Assembly: GCF_001295265.1 (NCBI RefSeq)
Contig: NZ_LJOD01000002.1
Location: forward strand, 248,001 to 312,000
DNA: 64,000 nt
Direction of reading: 5' to 3'
DNA from: Chryseobacterium indologenes
Lineage (GTDB): Bacteria; Bacteroidota; Bacteroidia; Flavobacteriales; Weeksellaceae
Shown here: positions 46,507 to 55,325 of the stretch, piece after piece
Layout: every line of letters begins with the position of its first letter
How positions within the stretch are numbered: the first letter of the stretch is position 1
Program-made: the position numbers and the translations under genes
Notes under the pieces: model-generated
The model's database searches: none
What the model was told of the DNA's origin: nothing
What the model saw: the letters and a program-made list of their open reading frames with translations, nothing else

Positions 46507-46514
46507 CAAATATA
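46507..46514 (-). promoter_or_regulatory. Promoter -7 element TATATTTG for the riboswitch/CLC transcript
   Basis: Consensus TAnnTTTG on the minus strand, 12 bases before the aptamer. The -33 position falls in the heptanucleotide repeat array. Confidence 0.65.
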
Positions 46515-46530
46515 GGAATTCAGATTATAA

Positions 46531-46582
46531 GATAAAAGATAAAAGATAAAAGATAAAAGATAAAAGATAAAAGATAAAAGAT
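46531..46582. repeat. Heptanucleotide tandem repeat (GATAAAA)7 plus partial copy
   Basis: Seven exact copies of GATAAAA from 46531 to 46579, then GAT. The preceding TTATAA may be a worn eighth copy. It lies immediately upstream of the CLC promoter. Confidence 0.95.
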
Positions 46583-46745
46583 CTTGCCGTTAAACTTCAA
46601 ATTGGATATATCAATAAGGAGGGCAGCGTGTTGAATAAAAAAATAAACCGAATTCAATAAGATTTAGCCCAAAGGTGTGGTATATTTTATGTTATACTAA
46701 AAACAAAAATTGGTTAAGAATTAGAGGAACTGATGATGCTTTTAC

Positions 46746-47585
46746 TCAGTATACAGGATAGTGTACCACTTTATCTATTTCAATAGGATTGTTATATTTT
46801 CTGATAACCTCCTGCATGCTTTTCGTCTGGGTGTTCAGTTCGTCAACCGTACGGATTTCTTTTCCATTGATATTGATTTTCAGACCGGTGTTGGTTTTAC
46901 TGAAATTATTTCGCTCAAAAGCAAAGGGATCATTGTAAAATTCCATAATCAGTTTATATTTCTGCTTTTCATTGATAGGAACCGCTTTATTCCCGAAGCT
47001 GGATTCCACAAAATTCTGGGTGGAATAAACCTCCATGAGTTTTTGGCTTTTAGTAAGGGTATAGATAAAGTTATTCTTATCATCCGACAATTCAAAGATC
47101 AGCCCCGGCAGTCCCCTGAATTTAAAAGGACCTTCATTGAAAGGAATATCTTTACAGAACCATGCAGTCCAGCTCCTGCCTCCGAATTTTGTGGCGGCTT
47201 TTTGTAAAGTATAGTTGTCAACTTTTTTAGTATCGTCAGAAATAATCCAGGTTATTTTGTCAGTCGTTTTAAAAGAATAATACCCTTGTTTAATATTGAT
47301 GTAGTTTTCATGATCAGAAGAATTGATCTTTCTTTTCACGACCTGGCCAGACATGTCTGTATAACTAGAATTCATCCCGAACTTTTTATTTACAGAATCC
47401 GTAATCGCAAGATCCTGTCCATAGAACTTGACTTCTTTTGGAGTAATATCCAGAATCATATTCTGCTTTTCATGATGATTGTCCGTAGAGTCCATCTTAT
47501 ACTGCAGCTGATAAATAAACCGATGGGTCTGGGCCTGAATCAGAGTTATGAGCAGTAAAGCAGTGATCGTAGAAATAGTTTTCAT
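46746..47585 (-). CDS. GLPGLI family protein
   Basis: A 279-residue exported protein (signal KTISTITALLLITLIQAQ) with the family signature FRGLPGLIFEL preceded by WFCKDIPFNEGPFKF. The domain is widespread in Bacteroidota and has no known function. It appears to be a single gene. Confidence 0.9.
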   Translation of the reverse strand: MKTISTITALLLITLIQAQTHRFIYQLQYKMDSTDNHHEKQNMILDITPKEVKFYGQDLAITDSVNKKFGMNSSYTDMSGQVVKRKINSSDHENYINIKQGYYSFKTTDKITWIISDDTKKVDNYTLQKAATKFGGRSWTAWFCKDIPFNEGPFKFRGLPGLIFELSDDKNNFIYTLTKSQKLMEVYSTQNFVESSFGNKAVPINEKQKYKLIMEFYNDPFAFERNNFSKTNTGLKININGKEIRTVDELNTQTKSMQEVIRKYNNPIEIDKVVHYPVY

Positions 47586-47651
47586 AAATTATGAGAATAT
47601 TGAATATTATTAAACAGTTTGCTTATCTGGTCTTCAGCCTCATGTTTTATT

Positions 47652-48119
47652 TTATAAAAATGGCTTCATTTCGTCTTCTATCTGTGTTCTCAGCTCCATA
47701 AGACGCTTCGCATACTGTTCCTGCTGCTTTTCTTCCTCCGTTTCAGGAATCCATTTAGGAACCGGAAGCTTTTTACCATTTTCATCTACAGCTACAAAAA
47801 CAATGATACAGTGCGTTTTCTTATCAAAAGTAGGCTGTTTAAGATTCCTTGAAAAAACATTGATCGCAATATGCATGCTTGATGATCCTGTATAAATCAC
47901 CTGCGCATCTACTTTCACGACTTCACCAATTTTGATGGGCTCGTAAAAACGGATTCCGCCTACATAAACCGTTACAGAATAATTTCCACTCCATGTTGTA
48001 GCACATGCATAACCTGCCTGGTCAATCCACTTCATGACACTTCCACCATGTACATTTCCACCATAATTAACATCTGAAGGCTCCGAAATAAACTGAAAAG
48101 TAATAGGCTTATTATCCAT
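47652..48119 (-). CDS. Acyl-CoA thioesterase, hotdog fold
   Basis: A 155-residue hotdog protein of the cytosolic YciA/ACOT type: NYGGNVHGGSVMKWIDQAGYACA (the catalytic-helix region), then VYVGGIRFYEPIKIGEVVKVDAQVIYTG strands. It likely hydrolyses acyl-CoA of unknown chain length. A divergent ArsC-like gene lies to the right. Confidence 0.88.
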   Translation of the reverse strand: MDNKPITFQFISEPSDVNYGGNVHGGSVMKWIDQAGYACATTWSGNYSVTVYVGGIRFYEPIKIGEVVKVDAQVIYTGSSSMHIAINVFSRNLKQPTFDKKTHCIIVFVAVDENGKKLPVPKWIPETEEEKQQEQYAKRLMELRTQIEDEMKPFL

Positions 48120-48239
48120 CTTTATAAAATTTGAATAAAGTTATTTAATAATTTTCAGAATCTTAGATTAAATCCTACTTTTGAACAGCGAAACTTCAGA
48201 TGAAGACTAAAATTTAACGAATAATAGATTAAAAAAACA

Positions 48240-48596
48240 ATGAAGAAAGTATTTTATCTTAATACATGCGATACCTGCAGAAAGATTTTAGCACAGTTCG
48301 ATCTTGCAGACTGGGAACTCCGTGAAATCAAAAAAGAGCCGGTAACCAAAGAGGAGCTTGCGGAAATGCATAAAAAGACAAAATCATATGAAGCATTATT
48401 CAGTAAAAAGTCTACCCAGATTAAAGCAAGAGGACTTGATGTAAAATCGTTGGGTGAAAAAGACTTTAAAGAATTGCTTCTGGATCATTATACCTTTTTG
48501 AAACGTCCGGTTTTCCTTACAGATGATGAAATTTTTGTTGGAAACGATAAGAAAAACGTTGAAGCATTAAGGGTATTCTTCGGAGTTGAAGAATAG
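48240..48596 (+). CDS. ArsC/Spx family thioredoxin-fold protein
   Basis: A 118-residue protein with redox motif NTCDTCRK at the N-terminus, KKSTQIKARGL in the middle and LKRPVFLTDDEIFVGND near the end; these mark the ArsC/YffB family. True arsenate reductases usually sit in ars operons, which is not the case here, so a general redox or glutathione-linked role is as likely. Confidence 0.87.
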   Translation: MKKVFYLNTCDTCRKILAQFDLADWELREIKKEPVTKEELAEMHKKTKSYEALFSKKSTQIKARGLDVKSLGEKDFKELLLDHYTFLKRPVFLTDDEIFVGNDKKNVEALRVFFGVEE

Positions 48597-48675
48597 TTCC
48601 TTTTAACATATACAGGTTTTATTAATCAGTGTTTTAAAGTTTTATTCATATATTTAAAATACCAAAAATAATAGT

Positions 48676-48864
48676 ATGAATACAAACGTTTTAAAAGTAA
48701 AAAAACTGAGCAGGCCGGATTTAAAAGAAATTAACGGTGGCGGAAAAGTAATTGTAGTGAACTGCTATACGCTTTGTGGTGAAGCAGGAGGGGTAGTTTC
48801 AGGTCATCCCGGAAGAGGGGATGTGTGTACCCCGGACAGGTCATTATGTTGCTACTGCAGGTAA
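48676..48864 (+). CDS. GG-leader Cys-rich peptide 4 (bacteriocin-like)
   Basis: A 62-residue peptide. The leader KVKKLSRPDLKEINGGG has the same K-L-x-x-x-D-L-K-x-I-x-GG pattern as peptides 1-3, but the core differs: cysteines in NCY, LCG, VCT and CCYC, with a Gly/Pro/Arg stretch between. It is a related orphan precursor 6 kb away, ending at the hairpin at 48874. Confidence 0.8.
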   Translation: MNTNVLKVKKLSRPDLKEINGGGKVIVVNCYTLCGEAGGVVSGHPGRGDVCTPDRSLCCYCR

Positions 48865-48873
48865 TGAAAATAC

Positions 48874-48903
48874 AGAGATTGTAAATTTTACAGTCTCTTT
48901 TTT
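48874..48903 (+). terminator. Terminator after peptide 4
   Basis: AGAGATTGTAAA pairs with TTTACAGTCTCT (one G-U), followed by a T tract. Confidence 0.8.
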
Positions 48904-49060
48904 ATTTGTGATCAATAAAAAATCAGAGAATTTAGAAGCCTATGTGAATTTAAACTAATTTCTCACAGATCTTTCGGATTTTACTAATGTTTGTGGTGGC
49001 AATGAATTTGATTTTTACTCTTAACTCCCAGCGTTACTTATAAAAGAAAATCTAAAAGAA

Positions 49061-49087
49061 AAGAGGCTATCCCAAAGACAGCCTCTT
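49061..49087 (-). terminator. gcvT operon terminator
   Basis: On the minus strand AAGAGGCT pairs with AGCCTCTT, followed by a T-rich tail TTCTTTTAG. Confidence 0.75.
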
Positions 49088-49109
49088 ATTCAATATCATG
49101 TCAGAACAA

Positions 49110-50186
49110 TTATACAAAAGGAGCTTTTACCACTTTTGCAGGAATGTTCTTGTTTCTTACCTGGATGAAAATTTCAGAGCCCAGTTTAAAGTGAGGCTTA
49201 TCTACATAAGCAAGACCTAATCCGATTTTTTTCATTGGAGACTGTGTGCCGGAAGTTACTTTTCCAATCACGTTTCCTTCAGCATCTACCACCGGATAGT
49301 CATGTCTTGGAACTCCTTTATCCTGAAGCTCAAAACCTACTAATTTTCTGTTTACCCCTTCCTCTTTCTGTCTGGCGAAAACTTCTTTAGACACAAAATC
49401 CTTATCAAATTTCGTAATCCAGCCTAAACCAGCTTCAATAGGAGAAGTGGTGTCATCAATATCATTTCCGTAAAGACAGAATCCTTTTTCAAGTCTTAAA
49501 GTATCTCTGGCAGCCAGTCCGCAAGGGATAATTCCTTCCAGTTCTCCGGCTTTGATGATCTCGTCCCAAAGTTTTACGGCATCTTCATTGTTGAAGTAGA
49601 TTTCAAAACCTCCGCTTCCTGTGTATCCTGTATTGGAAATAATTACATTATTTACTCCCGCAACACTTCCTACAGTAAAATGATAATAAGGAATCTCTGA
49701 AAGATTGGTTTCTGTAAGTTTCTGAAGGATTTCAGTCGCTTTAGGTCCCTGTACAGCCAATAATGACATATCATCCGATGCATTGGTCATTTTAGCCCCG
49801 AAAGTATTATATTTTGAAATATGATTCCAGTCTTTATCAATATTGGAAGCGTTCACCACAACAAAATATTTGTTGTCCTCCATTTTATAAACGATAAGGT
49901 CGTCCACAATTCCTCCGTTTTCATTCGGAAGACATGAGTATTGTGCTTTTCCGTTTTCCAGAGCGTCTACATTATTGGTTGTAACCAATTGTAAAAGTTC
50001 TTTAGAACCTGGTCCTTCAATGAAAAACTGTCCCATGTGTGAAACATCAAACAATCCTGCTTTTTCTCTTACCGCAAAGTGTTCTTCCGTTACTCCTGAA
50101 TATTGTACAGGCATTTCAAAACCTGCAAAAGGTACGATCTTAGCGCCCAAAGAAGCGTGTTTATCGTATAAAGCTGTTTTCTTCAT
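49110..50186 (-). CDS. gcvT: Aminomethyltransferase (glycine cleavage T-protein)
   Basis: Transfers the aminomethyl group from H-protein to tetrahydrofolate; 358 residues. N-terminus [34 protein letters not shown], the folate-binding [24 protein letters not shown] and PIEAGLGW are all present. The other gcv genes are not in the window, as is usual in this group where gcvT is unlinked. It follows idi and a small secreted-protein gene. Confidence 0.95.
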   Translation of the reverse strand: MKKTALYDKHASLGAKIVPFAGFEMPVQYSGVTEEHFAVREKAGLFDVSHMGQFFIEGPGSKELLQLVTTNNVDALENGKAQYSCLPNENGGIVDDLIVYKMEDNKYFVVVNASNIDKDWNHISKYNTFGAKMTNASDDMSLLAVQGPKATEILQKLTETNLSEIPYYHFTVGSVAGVNNVIISNTGYTGSGGFEIYFNNEDAVKLWDEIIKAGELEGIIPCGLAARDTLRLEKGFCLYGNDIDDTTSPIEAGLGWITKFDKDFVSKEVFARQKEEGVNRKLVGFELQDKGVPRHDYPVVDAEGNVIGKVTSGTQSPMKKIGLGLAYVDKPHFKLGSEIFIQVRNKNIPAKVVKAPFV

Positions 50187-50195
50187 ATTTAATTC

Positions 50196-50669
50196 TTATT
50201 TCTTTATTTTAAAGCTGTTAAAAGTTTCATTAAAAAGGCTCATATAATTTCCGTTCCAGAATTTCTGTCCGCAGTTGATGGAAACCAGATAAAGGTTTTT
50301 GTCTTTCTGAAAAGCCCGGGTAATCCAGAACAGTTTTTCCTTTTCGTCAAAATACTCATAGAAATATTCTGTATATCCTTTTTTGCCTTTATTTTCTTTG
50401 ATTTTATTTTCCTCTTCGTTGGATTTGTATAAAGCCAGTATAAACTTTTTCATTTCGGCTTTGGGAATTTCAAGATCGTGGTATTCCGAAATAGTTACAG
50501 CTCCAATCTCACTTGTGGGAAAAATATTGATAATATCGCTGTCGTTGGTAGATTTCCAGCCATCAGGAACATTAATGGAATAATTGGGGCTGTCATACAC
50601 TTTTGTTTTTTGGGCAAACAACAGGCTGCCTGATAAAAATGTGAATGCTAAAAGTGCTTTTTTCATCAT
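50196..50669 (-). CDS. Hypothetical secreted protein between idi and gcvT
   Basis: A 157-residue protein with signal peptide (KKALLAFTFLSGSLLFAQ) and a PsbP/DUF1795-like alpha-beta pattern (YSINVPDGWKSTNDSDIINIF, then ITRAFQKDKNLYLVSINCG). The start offers two tandem ATGs. It touches idi (next base) and precedes gcvT by nine bases. No function is assigned. Confidence 0.7.
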   Translation of the reverse strand: MMKKALLAFTFLSGSLLFAQKTKVYDSPNYSINVPDGWKSTNDSDIINIFPTSEIGAVTISEYHDLEIPKAEMKKFILALYKSNEEENKIKENKGKKGYTEYFYEYFDEKEKLFWITRAFQKDKNLYLVSINCGQKFWNGNYMSLFNETFNSFKIKK

Positions 50670-51179
50670 TTAAAAATGGTGTTTATATTCTTCAAGAATG
50701 ATTTTGAACCATTCTGTAAAATGTTCAGGAGTATCGGCTATTTCTCGATCAAGTTCTTCCATAGAAATAAACCTTACTTCTTCCACTTCCTCTTTATTTA
50801 AATTGAATTCAGATTCGTAATTTCCGGTAAATACGTAGTCCAGTTCATGTTCCCAAAGTCCACCGCCCACATCAGCTTTGTAAATGAAGCTAAACTTTTC
50901 AGAAAGTTCTGTTTCAATTCCAAGCTCTTCTTTTAACCTGCGTTGAGCCCCTTCCAGATAAGTTTCGTCTTTTCTGGGATGAGAGCATACCGCGTTGGTC
51001 CATTGGTTAGGAGAATGGTATTTCCCCGAAGCCCTTTTCTGAAGGAGCATTTCCCCTTTGCTGTTAAAAAGAAATACAGAAAATGCACGGTGCAGAAGCC
51101 CGTTAATATGAGCCTGCTGCTTTTCCATAAGACCCAGAACTTCATCATAAGGATTTACTAAAACTACAAATTCTTCCAT
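50670..51179 (-). CDS. idi: Isopentenyl-diphosphate delta-isomerase, type 1
   Basis: Interconverts IPP and DMAPP for isoprenoid synthesis; 169 residues. Nudix-fold landmarks: LHRAFSVFLFNSKGEMLLQKR, the catalytic cysteine in WTNAVCSHP, the Nudix helix EGAQRRLKEELG and the metal-binding WEHELDYVF. A consensus -7 element ends six bases before the ATG, so the message is likely leaderless. Confidence 0.94.
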   Translation of the reverse strand: MEEFVVLVNPYDEVLGLMEKQQAHINGLLHRAFSVFLFNSKGEMLLQKRASGKYHSPNQWTNAVCSHPRKDETYLEGAQRRLKEELGIETELSEKFSFIYKADVGGGLWEHELDYVFTGNYESEFNLNKEEVEEVRFISMEELDREIADTPEHFTEWFKIILEEYKHHF

Positions 51180-51184
51180 TTCTA

Positions 51185-51192
51185 CAAATGTA
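51185..51192 (-). promoter_or_regulatory. idi promoter -7 element TACATTTG
   Basis: Same octamer as the trp promoter, five bases before the idi ATG; no -33 TTG seen. Confidence 0.65.
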
Positions 51193-51499
51193 AGCCTAAT
51201 AAATGTATTTTGGAAATTTTTGGTGAAACATCATATTTTGAAGCCGGAAACCGGAAGAGGAAGTCCCTTGAAATCCTCATAAAAATAGTAATATTTATAA
51301 TATAAACTCATCCGGATAAAATAAATCCAATAGCATAATGAATAATAATTAAGAAAAATTTTAATAAGAAATAGCGTATTGATGAATAAATTATTTATAT
51401 TATTCGCTGAATATTGATTTTTGTAGTAAAATTTTAACATAAACTCAATTTAATGCTTATGTTAGTTTTAAAAACCTTAACTTTACATCTTAATTGGTA

Positions 51500-51904
51500 A
51501 TGATGGAATTAGAATACATAGAGCACGTGAGTCCGATTCTGAAGGACGGGATAAAAAATTACTTAATTGATATCGACGGAACCATTACAGATGATGTTCC
51601 CAACGAAGAGCCGGAAAGAATGGTTACCTGTGAACCTTACCCGGATGCACTCGAAACAATCAACAAATGGTATGATGAAGGACACCAGATCTGTTTCTTC
51701 ACATCAAGAACAGAAAATCTGAAACAGATTACCATAGACTGGCTGGATAAGCACGGTTTCAAATACCACAGCGTACTCTGCGGAAAACCAAGAGGAGGAA
51801 ACTATCACTGGATAGACAACCATCTGGTAAGAGCTACAAGATACAAAGGCAAGTTTACAGACCTTGTAGAAAAGCAGGTTACTATAGAAGTTTTCAAAGA
51901 TTAA
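51500..51904 (+). CDS. HAD-superfamily phosphatase-like protein
   Basis: About 134 residues. HAD motif 1 reads LIDIDGTITDD (nucleophile Asp), motif 2 FFTSRTE, and the acidic motif follows in YHWIDNHLV, with a lysine in CGKPRGG. The small size implies little or no cap domain, so a phosphatase of small metabolites or sugar phosphates is possible. Start at the first ATG (51500); a second is at 51503. Confidence 0.8.
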   Translation: MMELEYIEHVSPILKDGIKNYLIDIDGTITDDVPNEEPERMVTCEPYPDALETINKWYDEGHQICFFTSRTENLKQITIDWLDKHGFKYHSVLCGKPRGGNYHWIDNHLVRATRYKGKFTDLVEKQVTIEVFKD

Positions 51905-52006
51905 TCAACGATAATGCGAAGATTTAAAGATTATAAGAAGAAGTGTAAAGCACCGAAAATTCTTTAATTTTTAAATCTTTCAGTTTTTAATATATATATT
52001 GTATTT

Positions 52007-52966
52007 ATGAAAGTTTTAGCAAACGACGGTCTCGATCAATCCGGAATTGACGCACTTACTGAAAAAGGGTTTGAAGTGATTACAGCAAAAGTCCCTCAGG
52101 AGTTTTTAGTGGATTATATTAATGAGCATAAAATCCGTACCCTGTTGGTGAGGAGTGCTACTCAGGTTAGAAAAGATATTATTGATAACTGCCCCTCGCT
52201 TGGGATTATTGGACGCGGAGGAGTAGGAATGGATAATATTGATGTGGATTATGCCAGGGAAAAAGGAATTCACGTAATCAATACTCCTTCAGCTTCTTCA
52301 GAATCAGTGGCAGAGCTTGTGTTTGCGCACCTATTTTCAGGAGCAAGGTTTCTTCAGGATTCAAACCGGAAAATGCCCCAGGTGGGAGATACAGAATTTG
52401 CCGCTCTTAAAAAAGCATATGCAGCAGGCATTGAATTGAGAGGAAAAACCATCGGGATCATCGGGATGGGAAGAATCGGACAGGAAGTTGCCAGAATTGC
52501 ATTAGGATTGGGCATGAGAGTGATTGCCGCAGATAATAACGTAGGAAAAGCCAGCATCAAAGTAAAATTCTATAACAATCAATTCATTAATGTAGATATA
52601 GAAACAGAACCGCTTCAGGATGTTTTAAAACACTCAGATTTCATTACGCTACATGTGCCTGCTCAGAAAGAAGGATATATGATTGGTAAAAATGAATTTG
52701 AAAGTATGAAAGACGGAGTTGCAGTAGTTAACTGCTCAAGAGGAGGCGTAATTGATGAAGCTGCTTTAATTGAAGCATTAGATTCCGGTAAAGTAAAATT
52801 TGCAGGACTGGATGTTTTCATTAACGAACCGGTACCTTCCAAAAAAATTCTGAACCATGCAAAAATATCCCTGACACCGCATACAGGAGCATCAACACTG
52901 GAAGCGCAGGACAGGATAGGACTTTCGCTGGCAGAACAGATTTCAAGTATTTTGCAGATTCACTAA
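52007..52966 (+). CDS. D-2-hydroxyacid dehydrogenase, phosphoglycerate dehydrogenase-like
   Basis: A 319-residue NAD-dependent enzyme. NAD motif GIIGMGRIGQEVARIALGLGM, catalytic arginine in NCSRGGVIDE, glutamate in FINEPVP and histidine in LTPHTGAST. It lacks a C-terminal ACT domain. SerA-like, giving 3-phosphohydroxypyruvate for serine synthesis, is the best reading; other 2-hydroxyacid substrates are possible. Confidence 0.88.
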   Translation: MKVLANDGLDQSGIDALTEKGFEVITAKVPQEFLVDYINEHKIRTLLVRSATQVRKDIIDNCPSLGIIGRGGVGMDNIDVDYAREKGIHVINTPSASSESVAELVFAHLFSGARFLQDSNRKMPQVGDTEFAALKKAYAAGIELRGKTIGIIGMGRIGQEVARIALGLGMRVIAADNNVGKASIKVKFYNNQFINVDIETEPLQDVLKHSDFITLHVPAQKEGYMIGKNEFESMKDGVAVVNCSRGGVIDEAALIEALDSGKVKFAGLDVFINEPVPSKKILNHAKISLTPHTGASTLEAQDRIGLSLAEQISSILQIH

Positions 52967-52990
52967 ACGCTGTACATGCATAAAATAAGA

Positions 52991-53020
52991 AAAGGCACTT
53001 CAATTTGAAGTGCCTTTCTT
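52991..53020. terminator. Bidirectional terminator between the dehydrogenase and mscL
   Basis: AAAGGCACTTCA pairs with TGAAGTGCCTTT; it is shared by converging genes. Confidence 0.88.
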
Positions 53021-53028
53021 TTTATACA

Positions 53029-53400
53029 TTATTTTTGTTTCAGGAGATCTCTGATTTCCATCAATAGTTTTTGGTCTTCAGTAGGCCCGGCAGGAGCAGC
53101 CTCTTCTTTTTTAATGATTTTGTTAGCCCCTTTTATGATCCAGAAAAGAACCATTGCGATACACAGGAAACTAATCACAGCAGAAAGAAAATTACCATAG
53201 GTAACCCCATTCCATGAAAGTTTTGAAATGTTTTCTGCGCCTGCAGCTTTCAAAGCCGGATTCAGTAACAAAGGTGTAATAACATCCTCTACTAAAGATG
53301 AAACAATTTTTCCGAACGCACCTCCGATGATTACACCGACTGCCAGGTCAAGTACATTGCCCTTAAAAGCGAACTCTCTAAATTCTTTAACAAATCCCAT
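53029..53400 (-). CDS. mscL: Large-conductance mechanosensitive channel
   Basis: A 123-residue pentameric osmotic valve. The N-terminal KEFREFAFKGNVLDLAVGVIIGGAFGKIV and the second helix GNFLSAVISFLCIAMVLFWII are classic, with a short charged C-terminal helix. A -7 element TATTTTTG is present on the minus strand at 53430-53437. Confidence 0.96.
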   Translation of the reverse strand: MGFVKEFREFAFKGNVLDLAVGVIIGGAFGKIVSSLVEDVITPLLLNPALKAAGAENISKLSWNGVTYGNFLSAVISFLCIAMVLFWIIKGANKIIKKEEAAPAGPTEDQKLLMEIRDLLKQK

Positions 53401-53638
53401 AATTTATATTTTTTTAATTAGTATCCACACAAAAATATAATTAAAAAATGTAAAAAACACCACTTTTTGTCGTTTTTTTATCGTTGATATGCGGAAATTT
53501 ATTATTGATTTTATTTGTATTTTTTATATAAGCCTGGATTTAATTTAAATAATCTTTTTTATGATTAAAAGTTGTTTATGTTATTTCTTAAATCGGTGGT
53601 AATGAAAAATCTTTTGTAATTTGCCTCAAACTTATCGT

Positions 53639-55153
53639 ATGAAAATTTTTACAGCAGAACAAATTCGTCAATGGGATCAGCTTACTGTTTCCCGTGAATC
53701 AATTACTTCTCTCAAACTAATGGAAAGAGCGGCTTTGGCGCTGGCCGGATGGATCTCGGAGAATTGTAAAAATTATACCAGATTGGCTCTCTTTTGCGGC
53801 CCTGGAAACAACGGCGGCGACGGTTTTGCAGCAGCCCGCATTCTGTATACCAAAGGATTTGATGTAGAAGTATTTGTGCCGGACATTAAAGCAGAGTTTT
53901 CCGAAGATGCTTCCGTAAACCTGCAAAGACTGAAAGATTTCTCAGGCATTTCAGTCCGGGAACTCAGCGGAATGGAAGAATATTCCTTTGATGATGAAAC
54001 TGTGATTATTGATGCCCTTTTCGGAACAGGATTATCCAGACCTCTGGATGGAATCTATAAAAAGCTGGTTTCGGAAATTAATGAAAAGAAAGGGGTGAAA
54101 ATTTCCGTGGATATTCCTTCTGGTTTATCTGCAGATAGTGTTTTTACAGAAGATACGGTTGTTTTTAAAGCCGATTACACCCTAAGCTTCCAGTGCTGGA
54201 AAAAGAGCTTTTTACATCCGGAAACAGGAAAATATACAGGGAAAGTAATAGTCCTGGATATCGGACTGAGTCCCGAATTCCGGGAACAGGAAAATTCTGA
54301 AGACTATGTTACAGATCAGCATGTAATCTCCCGGATTTTTAAACCCAGAGAAGAATTCTCCCATAAAGGAACTTATGGAAAAGTGACCATCGTTGGCGGA
54401 AGTTATGGTAAAATAGGCGCAGCAGTATTATCTACCAGAGCGGCGTTGAAAACAGGTGCCGGACTTACCTTTACGCTGGCCCCGGATTGCGGATACATAA
54501 TTTTACAGACAGCCTGCCCTGAAGCCATGTTTATAAAAGGAGGAACTGAATATATTGAGAATATCGGAAATGAAGAAAACAGCGTTTACGGTATAGGACC
54601 GGGGCTGGGAACCCATGAGAAAACCAGGAAAGCTCTTTTAGACTTCTTAAAACAGTACAGCAGCCCTGTGGTTTTAGATGCTGATGCATTAAATATGCTC
54701 TCAGAAAACCAGGAAAGTCTCAAATATATTCCTGAAAAATCTATTATTACTCCACATCCTAAAGAATTTGAAAGGCTGTTCGGAAGTACAGCAAACTCTT
54801 TTGAACGTTTGGAGCAGGCCCGTAAAAAAGCAGGTGAACTTAATATTTACATTATCTTAAAGGACCATCACACCCAGGTGGTTACTCCTGAAGGAAGAGT
54901 GTTTTATAATATCACAGGAAATGCCGGACTTGCCAAAGGAGGAAGCGGAGATATTCTTACGGGAATTCTGGCTTCACTGCTTGCTCAGGGGTATTCAACA
55001 GAAGAAGCATGTCTGCTGGGAGTGTGGCTTCACGGAAAAGCAGCTGACCTGGCTGCGGAAAAATATGCGAAAGAATCAATGCTTCCAACAGATGTTATTA
55101 ATGAATTGGGGAGCGTTTTCGGTAAGCTGAACAGGAAGAAGATGAAGCTTTAG
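53639..55153 (+). CDS. nnr: Bifunctional NAD(P)H-hydrate epimerase / dehydratase
   Basis: Repairs hydrated NAD(P)H. About 504 residues: an N-terminal YjeF epimerase (CGPGNNGGDGFAAARIL, IDALFGTGLSRPL, VDIPSGL) and a C-terminal kinase-fold dehydratase (GTYGKVTIVGGSYGKIGAAVL, GIGPGLGTHE, TPHPKEFERL, NAGLAKGGSGDILTG). The start is the ATG at 53639; an upstream TTG at 53621 would add six residues. Confidence 0.95.
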   Translation: MKIFTAEQIRQWDQLTVSRESITSLKLMERAALALAGWISENCKNYTRLALFCGPGNNGGDGFAAARILYTKGFDVEVFVPDIKAEFSEDASVNLQRLKDFSGISVRELSGMEEYSFDDETVIIDALFGTGLSRPLDGIYKKLVSEINEKKGVKISVDIPSGLSADSVFTEDTVVFKADYTLSFQCWKKSFLHPETGKYTGKVIVLDIGLSPEFREQENSEDYVTDQHVISRIFKPREEFSHKGTYGKVTIVGGSYGKIGAAVLSTRAALKTGAGLTFTLAPDCGYIILQTACPEAMFIKGGTEYIENIGNEENSVYGIGPGLGTHEKTRKALLDFLKQYSSPVVLDADALNMLSENQESLKYIPEKSIITPHPKEFERLFGSTANSFERLEQARKKAGELNIYIILKDHHTQVVTPEGRVFYNITGNAGLAKGGSGDILTGILASLLAQGYSTEEACLLGVWLHGKAADLAAEKYAKESMLPTDVINELGSVFGKLNRKKMKL

Positions 55154-55177
55154 AAAACACAGAAACAAGAGTAAATA

Positions 55178-55211
55178 AAAAGACCGGTCTGTATCTGCAA
55201 ACTGGTCTTTT
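55178..55211. terminator. Terminator between nnr and lgt
   Basis: AAAAGACCGGT pairs with ACTGGTCTTTT (one G-U), serving converging genes. Confidence 0.82.
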
Positions 55212-55325
55212 ATATTTATTGAGTGGGAAGGTAGCTGTTTACTCTTTTAATGATATTGTACGCTGGCTGCCAATACATATAACTAAAAATAGCTTCCCGT
55301 TTCCTTCTAACCTTTTATCCTCAGA

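Noticed and set aside
48240..48596. Dedicated arsenate resistance gene
   Set aside because: Family match only; no arsR, arsB or acr3 neighbour is present.
51231..51440. 69-codon minus-strand frame upstream of the HAD gene
   Set aside because: Composition is Tyr/Phe/Asn/Ile/Lys as expected from random AT-rich DNA.
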